This document shows positions 34,760 to 41,896 of a DNA stretch of 46,058 bases, piece after piece. This DNA is from Candidatus Saccharimonadota bacterium (lineage in GTDB: Bacteria > Patescibacteriota > Saccharimonadia > Saccharimonadales > OFTM59). The notes beneath the pieces were generated by a model. That model did not search any database and was not told the origin of the DNA. It was given only the letters and a program-made list of their open reading frames with translations. Positions within the stretch are counted from its first letter, which is position 1, and each line of letters begins with the position of its first letter. The stretch lies in the NCBI GenBank assembly GCA_029260875.1, contig JAJDCL010000007.1:1-46058 (forward strand). The letters are read 5' to 3'. Both the position numbers and the translations under genes were made by a program.

Positions 34760-35338
34760 ATGGCATACGATGACAAAAGAGGCCGCAGAGGCCATGACCA
34801 ACCTGTCGAAGAAAAGCAGTACGATGAGCGGGTGGTCAATATCGACCGCGTTGCGCGTGTTGTTAAGGGTGGACGACGTTTTCGCTTTCGAGCTCTAGTG
34901 GTTGTTGGCGATCACAAAGGAAAAGTAGGCATTGGCATTTCTAAGGGTAGTGATGTGACGACGGCGGTTTCTAAGGCCGTAGAAGTTGCTAAAAAGAACT
35001 TTGTAAATATCGGGATCATTAAGGGCACGTTGGCTCATGAGGCTGAGGCTAAAGTCAGTGGCTCACATATTCTGATTAAGCCCGCAGCACCAGGTACTGG
35101 CTTGATCGCTGGTGGCACCGTGCGAACCGTATTGGAAGTTACGGGTGTTAGTAACGCACTATCAAAATCTATTGGCTCGTCTAACAAGATCAACACTGCC
35201 TATGCGACTCTGGCTGCATTACAGAGTATTCAGCCACGCAGCAAATGGCTAACTGGTCAGGTTGAGGCCAAAAAGACCCGAACACCCTCAGACAACAAAA
35301 AAACCATAAAACCTAAAGCAGTGGGAGCAAAGAAATGA
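34760..35338 (+). CDS. rpsE: 30S ribosomal protein S5
   Basis: Accuracy protein at the mRNA entry. About 192 residues. Two adjacent ATGs exist (34757 and 34760); the second leaves 6 nt after the AGGGGG Shine-Dalgarno and is preferred. The double-stranded-RNA-binding half has VVKGGRRFRFRALVVVGDHKGKVG (in pieces, about 34-57), followed by the GTGLIAGGTVRTVLEVTGV segment. It has a C-terminal Lys/Thr tail. It overlaps rplO by 4 nt; the usual rpmD (L30) gene between them is absent. Confidence 0.96.
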   Translation: MAYDDKRGRRGHDQPVEEKQYDERVVNIDRVARVVKGGRRFRFRALVVVGDHKGKVGIGISKGSDVTTAVSKAVEVAKKNFVNIGIIKGTLAHEAEAKVSGSHILIKPAAPGTGLIAGGTVRTVLEVTGVSNALSKSIGSSNKINTAYATLAALQSIQPRSKWLTGQVEAKKTRTPSDNKKTIKPKAVGAKK

Positions 35339-35793
35339 AGTACAACGATCTTAAAGTAGTTGCTAATCGCTCTTCCAGAAGAGTTGGGCGGGGCATCGCT
35401 GCCGGACAAGGCAAAACAGCAGGGCGGGGCACAAAAGGACAGAGTTCACGAACGGGCAGCGGGCGACGCCCAGGCTTCGAAGGTGGGCAAAATCCTCTTA
35501 TGCAGCGTTTGCCTAAATTGCCTGGCTTTACCTCTAAGAGACCTAAGGCTGAGGTTATTTACACCGGGCAGCTAGACGCCATAGGTTCAGTAGTTGATAA
35601 CTTTACAGCTTTTAGTGCTGGGCTAGTTTCAAGTCCGCATGTACGTGTAAAACTTATAGTTAAAGGTGCGATCAGCAAAAAAGTGTCCGTTAAACTACAG
35701 GCTGCCAGCGAAGCGGCCATAGCATCTGTGCAAAAGTCTGGTGGGACTTTTACCGTAACACCGCAAATCAAGAGAATAGCCAAAGAAAAGTAA
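35335..35793 (+). CDS. rplO: 50S ribosomal protein L15
   Basis: Late-assembly large-subunit protein of 152 residues. The Gly-rich N-terminus has RRVGRGIAAGQGKTAGRGTKGQ (in pieces, about 15-36) and GRRPGFEGGQNPLMQRLPKLPGF (about 43-65). It starts inside the rpsE stop (ATGA), so rpsE and rplO are directly coupled without rpmD. A hairpin overlaps its stop codon. Confidence 0.96.
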   Translation: MKYNDLKVVANRSSRRVGRGIAAGQGKTAGRGTKGQSSRTGSGRRPGFEGGQNPLMQRLPKLPGFTSKRPKAEVIYTGQLDAIGSVVDNFTAFSAGLVSSPHVRVKLIVKGAISKKVSVKLQAASEAAIASVQKSGGTFTVTPQIKRIAKEK

Positions 35794-35809
35794 CTTTCTT
35801 TGGTATACT
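35780..35809 (+). promoter_or_regulatory. Hairpin and -10 box upstream of secY
   Basis: CCAAAGAAA (35780-35788) pairs perfectly with TTTCTTTGG (35795-35803), spanning the rplO stop. TATACT (35804-35809) follows at once. This could be a processing or partial termination site combined with a secY promoter; no good -35 is visible. Confidence 0.35.
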
Positions 35810-35858
35810 ACGTTTAACGATTTAATCTGTTCTAGAGGGGAAATACTAAGGGTAGCGT

Positions 35859-37340
35859 ATGAGTTGGAAGATTATCTGGCAGTCACTTAAGAACGCTGAC
35901 ATGCGAAATCGCATACTGGCCGTACTGGGTATGTTGCTGGTTTTTCGTATTTTGGCGCATGTTCCAATACCTCTTGAAGACCCCACCACACTTAAACAAA
36001 TTCTTGACAATTTGTTTTCCGTAGATTCACCCCAACTTTTAAGCTTTATTAACGTTATTTCGGGTGGTGCCCTAGCAAACTTTTCAATTATGATCGTAGG
36101 GCTTGGTCCGTACATTAATGCGTCAATCATCATGCAGCTCCTGACTAGAGCCATTCCTAAGCTTGAAGCACTCAACAAGGAAGGTGAATTCGGTCGTAAG
36201 AAGATTAACCAATACACCAGGATGATTGCTTTTCCGCTCGCCATCATCCAGTCGGTTGGCGCTATATATCTAGTCCGCCAGGCTGCAGTACAGGTCAGTG
36301 GTATCGGTGACATTACTGCAGGTATAAGCATCGGACATTGGGTACTCATGGTAACAGCCCTCACAGGCGGAGCGATGATTTTGATGTGGCTGGGCGAGCT
36401 CATAACCGAACGAGGCGTAGGTAACGGAATATCGCTGTTAATTACAGTTGGAATAGTTAGCCAGCTACCGACTACTATCAAAAGCATTATTGAAGCCATC
36501 ACCACTGGGACTGATAAAATCAATATATTCGGGCTAGAAATGGCCTTTAATAAGACCCAAGCAATTTTTGGACTTATAATTACTGTGGTCACTGTCGTCG
36601 CTACAATACTAATTGTAAGGCTTAATGAAGCATCCAGGCGGCTCACCATTAACTATGCTAAGCGAGTACAGGGCAATCGCGCATATGGTGGGGTCTCTAC
36701 AGCATTGCCGATAAAGTTAATTACGGCTGGGGTAATACCTATTATCTTTGCAGTGGCATTTTTAAGTGTCCCGAGCTTTGCCGGGCAATTAATGCAGGGT
36801 TCTGAGCGCTTCAATGAGCTTGGTACTAACCTGATGGTATGGTTTGCGAATCCAAGCCCACAGACATTTCAGCAACCTGGCTTTGTCCCGTATATCTACC
36901 CGTTGGTATACTTTTTGCTGGTGTTTATGTTTACCTTCTTTTATACGAGCATAACGTTTAACTCTAAAGAGATTGCCGAAAACCTACAGCAACAAGGTGG
37001 ATTTATAGAAGGCGTACGCTCTGGCAGCCAAACCGAAAAATATTTAGGCAAAGTAGTTAATCGCCTTACGCTGTTTGGGGCCCTCTCCCTTGGCCTTATT
37101 GCGCTGACGCCAATCATTGGCCAGGCATTTCTGGCTAGTAATATTGCTCTTGGAGGCACGAGCATACTGATCCTTGTATCTGTTGCGCTAGAGACTCTTC
37201 GCTCGGTTGAATCTAGAGCTCTCATGGTTACTTACGATCAATACGAACAGCCAGACTTCTTCTATGAGCCTGAAAGTCTAGGTATGGGTGGCTCTGCGAG
37301 CCGTATACTGCGCTTTGGCCGAAAGCGTAATAAAAAATAA
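35859..37340 (+). CDS. secY: Protein translocase subunit SecY
   Basis: Channel subunit of the Sec translocon in the cytoplasmic membrane. The protein has 493 residues, longer than E. coli (443), mainly through loops and a basic C-terminal tail (FGRKRNKK). About ten hydrophobic helices are visible, beginning about residue 19. The conserved GLGPYINASIIMQLL plug/TM2 region (about 82-96), GNGISLLI and LNEASRRLTINYAKR are present. AAGGG lies about 7 nt before the ATG. No adk or map follows, unlike the classic spc operon. Confidence 0.97.
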   Translation: MSWKIIWQSLKNADMRNRILAVLGMLLVFRILAHVPIPLEDPTTLKQILDNLFSVDSPQLLSFINVISGGALANFSIMIVGLGPYINASIIMQLLTRAIPKLEALNKEGEFGRKKINQYTRMIAFPLAIIQSVGAIYLVRQAAVQVSGIGDITAGISIGHWVLMVTALTGGAMILMWLGELITERGVGNGISLLITVGIVSQLPTTIKSIIEAITTGTDKINIFGLEMAFNKTQAIFGLIITVVTVVATILIVRLNEASRRLTINYAKRVQGNRAYGGVSTALPIKLITAGVIPIIFAVAFLSVPSFAGQLMQGSERFNELGTNLMVWFANPSPQTFQQPGFVPYIYPLVYFLLVFMFTFFYTSITFNSKEIAENLQQQGGFIEGVRSGSQTEKYLGKVVNRLTLFGALSLGLIALTPIIGQAFLASNIALGGTSILILVSVALETLRSVESRALMVTYDQYEQPDFFYEPESLGMGGSASRILRFGRKRNKK

Positions 37341-37354
37341 TGTCACCAAAAGCC

Positions 37355-37383
37355 TTTACAAGAGGCGGGCCATCTGGTAGACT
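37355..37383 (+). promoter_or_regulatory. Promoter for infA-rpmJ-rpsM-rpsK-rpsD-rpoA
   Basis: TTTACA (37355-37360), a 17-nt spacer and TAGACT (37378-37383). The ATG of infA is 17 nt downstream. This would make the alpha-type operon transcribable separately from spc. Confidence 0.6.
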
Positions 37384-37400
37384 TTAGTGACGTTATAGTT

Positions 37401-37619
37401 ATGGCCACGAATAAAGAAGTTATCGAACTCTCGGGAGTAGTGACAGAGGCCCTCCCAGGGACTCAATTCCGAGTAGAGCTTGAAAACGGCCACCAGATTA
37501 TAGCTCATGTCGCGGGGAAAATGCGGAAACACTACATTCGCCTTGTACCCGGTGACGGCGTTACGGTTGAGTTAACACCTTACGATCTCAGTAAGGGTAG
37601 AATCACCTATCGCAAGTAA
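37401..37619 (+). CDS. infA: Translation initiation factor IF-1
   Basis: S1/OB-fold protein that occupies the 30S A site. The protein has 72 residues, standard. It has [19 protein letters not shown] (about 9-27), the strand [23 protein letters not shown], and [14 protein letters not shown] at the end. Start is ATG 37401, 17 nt after a promoter -10. rpmJ follows after 45 nt. Confidence 0.97.
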   Translation: MATNKEVIELSGVVTEALPGTQFRVELENGHQIIAHVAGKMRKHYIRLVPGDGVTVELTPYDLSKGRITYRK

Positions 37620-37664
37620 TAAATTAACGCAGTGAGTCATTGCCCATAAGGAGGGATGATCCGC

Positions 37665-37781
37665 ATGAAGGTGCGTGCGAGTATTAAAAAGATTAGTCCT
37701 GATGATAAGATTGTCCGACGCAAGGGCCGTCTTTACGTTATCAACAAGCTAAAACCTAAGCACAAGCAAAGGCAGGGTTAA
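37665..37781 (+). CDS. rpmJ: 50S ribosomal protein L36, zinc-free
   Basis: Small 23S-binding protein of 38 residues with the family start [10 protein letters not shown] and end PKHKQRQG. All three cysteine zinc ligands of the standard form (positions 11, 14, 27) are replaced by Ser11, Asp14 and Asn27; the histidine at 33 remains. So it belongs to the C-minus type. AAGGAGG lies about 9 nt upstream. rpsM starts 2 nt after its stop, the usual rpmJ-rpsM order. Confidence 0.95.
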   Translation: MKVRASIKKISPDDKIVRRKGRLYVINKLKPKHKQRQG

Positions 37782-37783
37782 GT

Positions 37784-38170
37784 ATGGCACGTGTTTCTGG
37801 AGTAACTATCCCTGACGGAAAGCAAGTGCAAATTGCCCTTACCTATGTATATGGGATCGGCCCGCTTAGTGGCAGAAAGATCTTAGAAGCAGCAAAAATT
37901 GACCCGACCATTCGAGTTAAAGATTTAACCGATGCAGAACTTGGACGTATTCAAGATGCAATTAACGAAAACTATACGGTTGAAGGTGAATTACAAAGAA
38001 TTGTAACTGGTAACATCAAGCGCCTTAAAGATATTGGCACTTACCGTGGATTACGCCACAAACTGAGCCTCCCCAGCCGGGGCCAACGCACTCGTACGAA
38101 CGCACGTACAAAACGAGGAAAGAAAGTTACAGTTGGTGGCACCAACAAGAAGGTAGCAGCTAAGACTTAG
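37784..38170 (+). CDS. rpsM: 30S ribosomal protein S13
   Basis: Head protein bridging to L5 and P-site tRNA. The protein has 128 residues. It has VSGVTIPDGKQVQIALTYVYGIG (in pieces, about 4-26), TYRGLRHKLSLPSRGQRTRTNARTKRG (about 86-112) and a lysine-rich tail. It lies 2 nt after rpmJ and 8 nt before the rpsK start. Confidence 0.97.
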   Translation: MARVSGVTIPDGKQVQIALTYVYGIGPLSGRKILEAAKIDPTIRVKDLTDAELGRIQDAINENYTVEGELQRIVTGNIKRLKDIGTYRGLRHKLSLPSRGQRTRTNARTKRGKKVTVGGTNKKVAAKT

Positions 38171-38178
38171 GTTTGATT

Positions 38179-38631
38179 ATGACAGAAAATAACGAAGCAC
38201 CGACAGAAGAAGTAACACAGCAAGAGGCTACAGAATTAAAGCCTGCAGCAAAGCCCGTTAAGCGCAAAAAAGCCAAGCGGTCAGTGGCTACAGGACAAAT
38301 GCATGTCCTTGCAACTTTTAATAACACTATAGTTAGTTTTACCGACCCGAGTGGTGGTGTCCTGACGACTGCTAGCGCCGGCGGTTGCGGATTTCGTGGT
38401 TCTAAGAAGGGCACGGCTTACGCTGCACAGGTAGCAACAGAAAAAGCTGGACACTTGGCTAAGCAACAATACGGCCTGTCAAAGGTTTCAGTGTTTATTA
38501 AGGGTATCGGCCTTGGTCGCGATGCTGCAGTTCGTTCACTAGCTAATCTTGATATTTTTGTTGACAGCATCCAAGACGTAACAGGCATCCCTCATGGTGG
38601 GGTGCGACCGCCGAAAGCACGGAGAGTCTAA
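38179..38631 (+). CDS. rpsK: 30S ribosomal protein S11
   Basis: Platform protein near the mRNA exit. 150 residues from ATG 38179; a TTG two codons earlier is less likely. The core has HVLATFNNTIVSFTDPSGGVLTTASAGGCGFRGSKKGTAYAAQ (in pieces, about 41-83), and the C-terminus ITGIPHGGVRPPKARRV is diagnostic (commonly TPIPHNGCRPPKxRRV; here GGVRPP). An N-terminal Glu/Thr/Lys extension of about 35 residues exceeds the usual length. Confidence 0.97.
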   Translation: MTENNEAPTEEVTQQEATELKPAAKPVKRKKAKRSVATGQMHVLATFNNTIVSFTDPSGGVLTTASAGGCGFRGSKKGTAYAAQVATEKAGHLAKQQYGLSKVSVFIKGIGLGRDAAVRSLANLDIFVDSIQDVTGIPHGGVRPPKARRV

Positions 38632-38659
38632 TGAATAATACTTCCGAAGGAGACGTGTA
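38632..38659 (+). promoter_or_regulatory. RBS hairpin before rpsD
   Basis: CTTC-CGAA-GGAG (38641-38652) is a small stem containing the Shine-Dalgarno AAGGAG, 8 nt before the rpsD ATG. It matches the CTCC-GAAG-GGGG ends of the long spacers at 33577 and 34621. Confidence 0.45.
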
Positions 38660-39277
38660 ATGGCACGAGACACACGATCAATCGTTAAGATGAGTCGCAG
38701 AGAGGGTTATGCGCTACATCCCAAGGCTCACAAGGCCTTAGTCAAGCGACCATCTCCTCCAGGCATGCAGGGTGGACGCAACCAACGCAACAAACCAAGC
38801 CAGTACGCCCTACAGTTACGAGAAAAGCAGAAAGTAAAACGACTTTACGGGTTACTTGAACGGCAGTTCAGTAAACTTATGAAGGAAGCGTCGCGCAAAC
38901 AAGGTCAATCAGGACAATTATTGCTGCAGCTTTTAGAGCAGCGGGCTGATAATGTTATCTACCGAGCAGGCTTTGCTACAAGCAGACGCGGGGCCCGCCA
39001 ACTCGTTACACACGGGCATTTTATCGTTAACGGTAGACGAGTAGACATTCCGTCAATGCGTCTCTCGGCTGGTGATGTTGTTGTCCTGCGGGAACACAGT
39101 CAAAAGAACGAATACTTCAAGCGTATAGATGATGTAAGTCCGGCACCGTCAGCACTTCCTGCCTGGATCAAAGTCAATCGCAAGAAGTTTGAGATTCAGA
39201 TCACAGGATTGCCGACACGCGAAGAGGCGGAACCGGATATTAACGAACAATTAATTGTTGAGTACTACTCACGCTAA
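38660..39277 (+). CDS. rpsD: 30S ribosomal protein S4, cysteine-free
   Basis: Primary 16S 5'-domain binder. The protein has 205 residues. Zinc-type S4 has CxxCRREG near residue 9 and CxxxxC before the conserved PPG; here the first pair is Val and Ser (SIVKMSRREG, about 7-16) and the second pair is missing (HKALVKRPSPPGMQGG). The S4 RNA-binding domain is intact (QRADNVIYRAGFATSRRGARQLVTHGHFIVNGRRVDIPS, read in pieces, about 94-132). The protein therefore looks like a zinc-free derivative. Confidence 0.96.
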   Translation: MARDTRSIVKMSRREGYALHPKAHKALVKRPSPPGMQGGRNQRNKPSQYALQLREKQKVKRLYGLLERQFSKLMKEASRKQGQSGQLLLQLLEQRADNVIYRAGFATSRRGARQLVTHGHFIVNGRRVDIPSMRLSAGDVVVLREHSQKNEYFKRIDDVSPAPSALPAWIKVNRKKFEIQITGLPTREEAEPDINEQLIVEYYSR

Positions 39278-39294
39278 AAGGAGACGTTAGCTAT

Positions 39295-40236
39295 ATGTCA
39301 AAAATTATTCACACACCAGGACTCGTCAATGTTGATGAGCACGACGCAAAAAGCGCTACATTTACCATAGAACCTCTGCACACCGGATACGGTATGACCC
39401 TAGGCAACAGCATAAGACGGGTATTGTTGTCGTCTATCGCTGGCGCAGCTATAACTTCTTTTAAGATTGAAGGTGCTACACACGAATTTACGACCATAAA
39501 GGGCGTGAAGGAAGACATAGTAGATATAATGCTAAATCTAAAGGGCATTCGTTTCCGCATCTTTGGTGATGACACACACAACCTTCGCGTTATCAAAAAG
39601 AGCAAGGGTACCATCACCGCCAAAGACATAGAGACTAATGCAGACGTTGAAGTCGTTAACCCCGATCACGTTATTGCCCATATTGACGATGAAAAAGCTT
39701 CATTCGTAATGGACCTGGTTGTAGAAACAGGGCGCGGTTACCGAACAATTGAAGAAGGGACTGCTAAGAAAGCGAGTGACATGATTGCACTAGACGCCAT
39801 CTTTAGCCCGGTCCACCGCGTACGTTATAAGGTTGAAAACACCCGCGTAGGGCAGATGACCGATCTTGATAAATTGATCCTTACAATTACAACAGATGGT
39901 TCAATTACTCCACGCGATGCTTTTGAGGAGGCCTCGGCCATTTTGGTGAATCAATATACCGCGCTAGCTGGGCAAACTCGCATAGAAGCAGCTGCACCAT
40001 TAACAGCTTCAGGTGAGGCGCCTAACTCAGCCAACGAGGATGAGCCCACAGAATTAATGACCTCAATTGACGACCTCAACTTGTCTGCTAGAACAACGAA
40101 CGCATTGATAAATAATGAAATCCACACCCTTAAAGATCTATTTTCACTTAGTGATGCCGAACTACGTGAGTTGAAGGGCTTCGGCAGTAAAGCACTTGAT
40201 GAGGTCAAAGAGAAATTAGCGGAGCTGGAGCTTTAA
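39295..40236 (+). CDS. rpoA: DNA-directed RNA polymerase subunit alpha
   Basis: Dimerises to scaffold beta and beta-prime. The protein has 313 residues. The N-terminal domain has FTIEPLHTGYGMTLGNSIRRVLLSSIAGAAITSFKI (in pieces, about 23-58) and FxPVxRVxYxVENTRVGQMTDLDKLIL. A Glu/Ser/Pro linker (about 230-255) leads to the C-terminal domain (about 256-313, SARTTNALINNEIHTLKDLFSLSD..LKGFGSKALDEVKEKL), which binds UP elements and activators. AAGGAG lies 11 nt upstream of the ATG. Confidence 0.98.
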   Translation: MSKIIHTPGLVNVDEHDAKSATFTIEPLHTGYGMTLGNSIRRVLLSSIAGAAITSFKIEGATHEFTTIKGVKEDIVDIMLNLKGIRFRIFGDDTHNLRVIKKSKGTITAKDIETNADVEVVNPDHVIAHIDDEKASFVMDLVVETGRGYRTIEEGTAKKASDMIALDAIFSPVHRVRYKVENTRVGQMTDLDKLILTITTDGSITPRDAFEEASAILVNQYTALAGQTRIEAAAPLTASGEAPNSANEDEPTELMTSIDDLNLSARTTNALINNEIHTLKDLFSLSDAELRELKGFGSKALDEVKEKLAELEL

Positions 40237-40239
40237 ACA

Positions 40240-40704
40240 ATGCACCGTCACGGATACAAAGGCAAAAAATTCAACAGGGAACGCGACCAGCGCAGAGCAC
40301 TTATTAAAGGCCTGGCGGAATCGCTGATTCAATACGAGTCTATTGAAACGACCCTACCGAAGGCTAAAGAGTTAGTCCCTTATATAGAACAGCTTATTAC
40401 AAAGGCAAAAAAGGGCGATCTGCACAGTCGGCGTCAAATTATTAGCTCACTCCAAACAACAGCCAATGCCCATAAATTAGTGGACGAGATAGCCCCCAAG
40501 CTCAGCGGACGAACAAGCGGGCATCTACGGGTTTCTGCCACCAGAACCCGTCGTGGTGATAACAGCCAATTAGCAAGAGTAAGTTTTGTTGACGATCTTG
40601 CCAAAGAGCCTGCGAAGGAACCAGTCAACGAGGAAAAGCTAAAGCCGAGCGCTACAAAGAAAATGGTGCCAAAGCCCAAAACCACGACCAAGGAGACTAA
40701 ATAA
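40240..40704 (+). CDS. rplQ: 50S ribosomal protein L17
   Basis: Exit-region large-subunit protein. The protein has 154 residues, longer than E. coli (127) through a Lys/Pro/Glu-rich C-terminal tail of about 35 residues. The core has the start MHRHGYKGKKFNRERDQRRALIKGLAESL (in pieces), LVPYIEQLITKAKKGDLHSRRQI (about 46-68) and RVSATRTRRGDNSQLARVSF. It starts 3 nt after rpoA and shares a base with rplM. Confidence 0.96.
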   Translation: MHRHGYKGKKFNRERDQRRALIKGLAESLIQYESIETTLPKAKELVPYIEQLITKAKKGDLHSRRQIISSLQTTANAHKLVDEIAPKLSGRTSGHLRVSATRTRRGDNSQLARVSFVDDLAKEPAKEPVNEEKLKPSATKKMVPKPKTTTKETK

Positions 40705-41144
40705 TGAAAACTTATAGCGCAAAACCCACGGATGTGACACGGTCATGGTATGTTATTGATGCAAGCGAAGCACCTCTAGGGAGAATCTCCACACAAGCAG
40801 CTAAACTCTTGATCGGCAAAGAGAAACCAATGTTTACAAAACATATCGATTGCGGAGATTTCGTTGTCGTCGTCAATACAGATAAGCTAATTGTCACAGG
40901 GAAGAAAATGGACGATAAGATATACTACAGGCACACCGGTTTCCCCGGCGGTATTAAGTCACGGCCATTAAAGGACGTAATTGCAAAAGACTCAACAGCA
41001 GCTGTTTTTCAGGCTATTCGCGGGATGCTACCGGTGAACAAGTTACGTTCTGAGCGCCTAGCTAGGCTTAAGATTTATGCAGGGCCGGAGCACGACCACG
41101 CAGCACAGAAGCCCGTTAAATTCTCTGTGAAGGAAGGTAAATAA
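40704..41144 (+). CDS. rplM: 50S ribosomal protein L13
   Basis: Early-assembly large-subunit protein. The protein has 146 residues. It has SWYVIDASEAPLGRISTQAAKLLIGKEKP (in pieces, about 13-41), the conserved GDFVVVVNTDKLIVTGKKMDDKIYYRHTGFPGG (about 50-82) and RGMLPVNKLR near 112. It is coupled to rplQ upstream and lies 2 nt before rpsI, the conserved rplM-rpsI pair. Confidence 0.97.
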   Translation: MKTYSAKPTDVTRSWYVIDASEAPLGRISTQAAKLLIGKEKPMFTKHIDCGDFVVVVNTDKLIVTGKKMDDKIYYRHTGFPGGIKSRPLKDVIAKDSTAAVFQAIRGMLPVNKLRSERLARLKIYAGPEHDHAAQKPVKFSVKEGK

Positions 41145-41146
41145 CC

Positions 41147-41548
41147 ATGGCAGCTTCAAACTACTTTTATGCATTAGGCCGAAGAAAGGCTGCTACTGCC
41201 CGCGTCAGGCTCATGACCGGCAAAGGCAACTTTACAGTTAATGGAGTCGCTGTCAACGAATACCTAGCAGAAAGCAAAAACTTGCTACACGAGCTTACAA
41301 GACCTATGAACGTACTAGAAATGGAAAGCTCAAAATACGACATTAGCGTTGTTGTTTCTGGAGGGGGTCACCGTGGGCAGGTCGAAGCTATTCGTCTTGG
41401 CATAGCCAAGGCAATCGTCTTGATGAATGAAGATAACCGCGCAACACTGAGGCGTGCGGACCTACTTGGGCGTGATACACGAGAAAAAGAACGCAAGAAG
41501 TTCGGCCTCAAAGGCGCCCGCAAACAACGCCAATTCACGAAGCGCTAG
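41147..41548 (+). CDS. rpsI: 30S ribosomal protein S9
   Basis: Its C-terminal tail contacts P-site tRNA. The protein has 133 residues. It has YALGRRKAATARVRLMTGKGNFTVNG (in pieces, about 8-33), VSGGGHRGQVEAIRLGIAKAIV (about 70-91) and the diagnostic end RKKFGLKGARKQRQFTKR (family: KYGxKKARRAPQFSKR). It is the last gene of the ribosomal cluster. Confidence 0.97.
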   Translation: MAASNYFYALGRRKAATARVRLMTGKGNFTVNGVAVNEYLAESKNLLHELTRPMNVLEMESSKYDISVVVSGGGHRGQVEAIRLGIAKAIVLMNEDNRATLRRADLLGRDTREKERKKFGLKGARKQRQFTKR

Positions 41549-41593
41549 ACGCAGGGGTTTGACTATATTGACAAGTGTGGTAATATACTCTTT

Positions 41594-41668
41594 ATGTCAA
41601 GAGTGACAATCCAGATGAACTATTGGTTTACCGACACTACTGTGGCGGTTTGTTCTGTGTGTTCATAA
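41594..41668 (+). CDS. Putative Trp-containing leader peptide of trpS
   Basis: A 24-codon ORF (ATG 41594, TAA 41666-41668). The single Trp codon is TGG 41624-41626 at codon 11, after Asn-Tyr. The ATG follows the -10 box by 7 nt, so it would be leaderless. The Trp codon lies 4 nt before pairing segment 1 of the attenuator and segment 2 lies within the end of the ORF, so translation state can decide which RNA hairpin forms. Only one Trp codon is present, fewer than in many biosynthetic leaders. Its peptide sequence is not otherwise notable. The claim rests on position and structure, not on homology. Confidence 0.55.
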   Translation: MSRVTIQMNYWFTDTTVAVCSVCS

Positions 41669-41681
41669 AATTTATTAGAAG

Positions 41682-41719
41682 ATATTGGAAAGACCGCCAC
41701 AGGGCGGTTTTTTCAATAT
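41682..41719 (+). terminator. Extended intrinsic terminator of the trpS leader
   Basis: CCGCC-ACAG-GGCGG followed by TTTTTT (41708-41713). Flanking AATATTG-type sequence extends the stem to about 17 bp (41682-41698 with 41703-41719, including G-T pairs). It can end read-through from rpsI or attenuate trpS transcription. Confidence 0.8.
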
Positions 41720-41737
41720 TAAGCGGGAAAAATTATT

Positions 41738-41836
41738 ATGGAAGAACACGAGGCAAGATTACTAGTAAGAGAGCATGGTGTGTCACTTGATATCCGCGAT
41801 CATAGTTCGTACGTAGTGCAAGACGGTGCCGACTAA
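41738..41836 (+). CDS. Possible small ORF, 32 aa, between attenuator and trpS
   Basis: A 32-codon frame (ATG 41738 to TAA 41836) rich in Glu, Arg, His and Val, between the terminator and the trpS promoter region. A weak GCGGGA lies about 8 nt upstream of its ATG. No homology is recognised. It may be chance; the surrounding 41721-41857 shows nothing else. Confidence 0.2.
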   Translation: MEEHEARLLVREHGVSLDIRDHSSYVVQDGAD

Positions 41837-41857
41837 TACCAGAGCCAGACCTTATAA

Positions 41858-41887
41858 TTGAGCAGAATGAAGAAGTTACGGTAGAAT
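41858..41887 (+). promoter_or_regulatory. Proximal trpS promoter
   Basis: TTGAGC (41858-41863), an 18-nt spacer and TAGAAT (41882-41887). The ATG at 41897 is 9 nt downstream, again leaderless-like. If active, it would bypass the upstream attenuator in part. Confidence 0.4.
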
Positions 41888-41896
41888 AGAATGAAG

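Larger units (their letters stand above)
41559..41720 (+). promoter_or_regulatory. Putative ribosome-mediated Trp attenuator upstream of trpS
   Basis: Promoter TTGACT (41559-41564)-N16-TAATAT (41581-41586), then a 24-codon leader ORF with one Trp codon. Segment 1 (ACCGACAC, 41630-41637) pairs with segment 2 (GTGGCGGT, 41642-41649) with one mismatch and a 4-nt loop. Segment 2 extended (CTGTGGCGGTTT, 41640-41651) pairs over 12 bp with segment 3 (AGACCGCCACAG, 41691-41702). Segment 3 (CCGCC, 41694-41698) also pairs with segment 4 (GGCGG, 41703-41707) to form a terminator with six T's. Pairings 2:3 and 3:4 exclude each other. A ribosome stalled at Trp would cover segment 1 and favour 2:3, the classic attenuation logic. 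Confidence 0.65.

Noticed and set aside
35846-36649. Long minus-strand frame (267 codons) opposite secY
   Set aside because: It mirrors the hydrophobic codons of secY; composition is that of an antisense shadow, and secY is certain.
41680-41720. T-box riboswitch considered for trpS
   Set aside because: No T-box sequence (AGGGTGGNACCGCG-like) or specifier stem is visible; the leader ORF and three-way pairing fit attenuation better.
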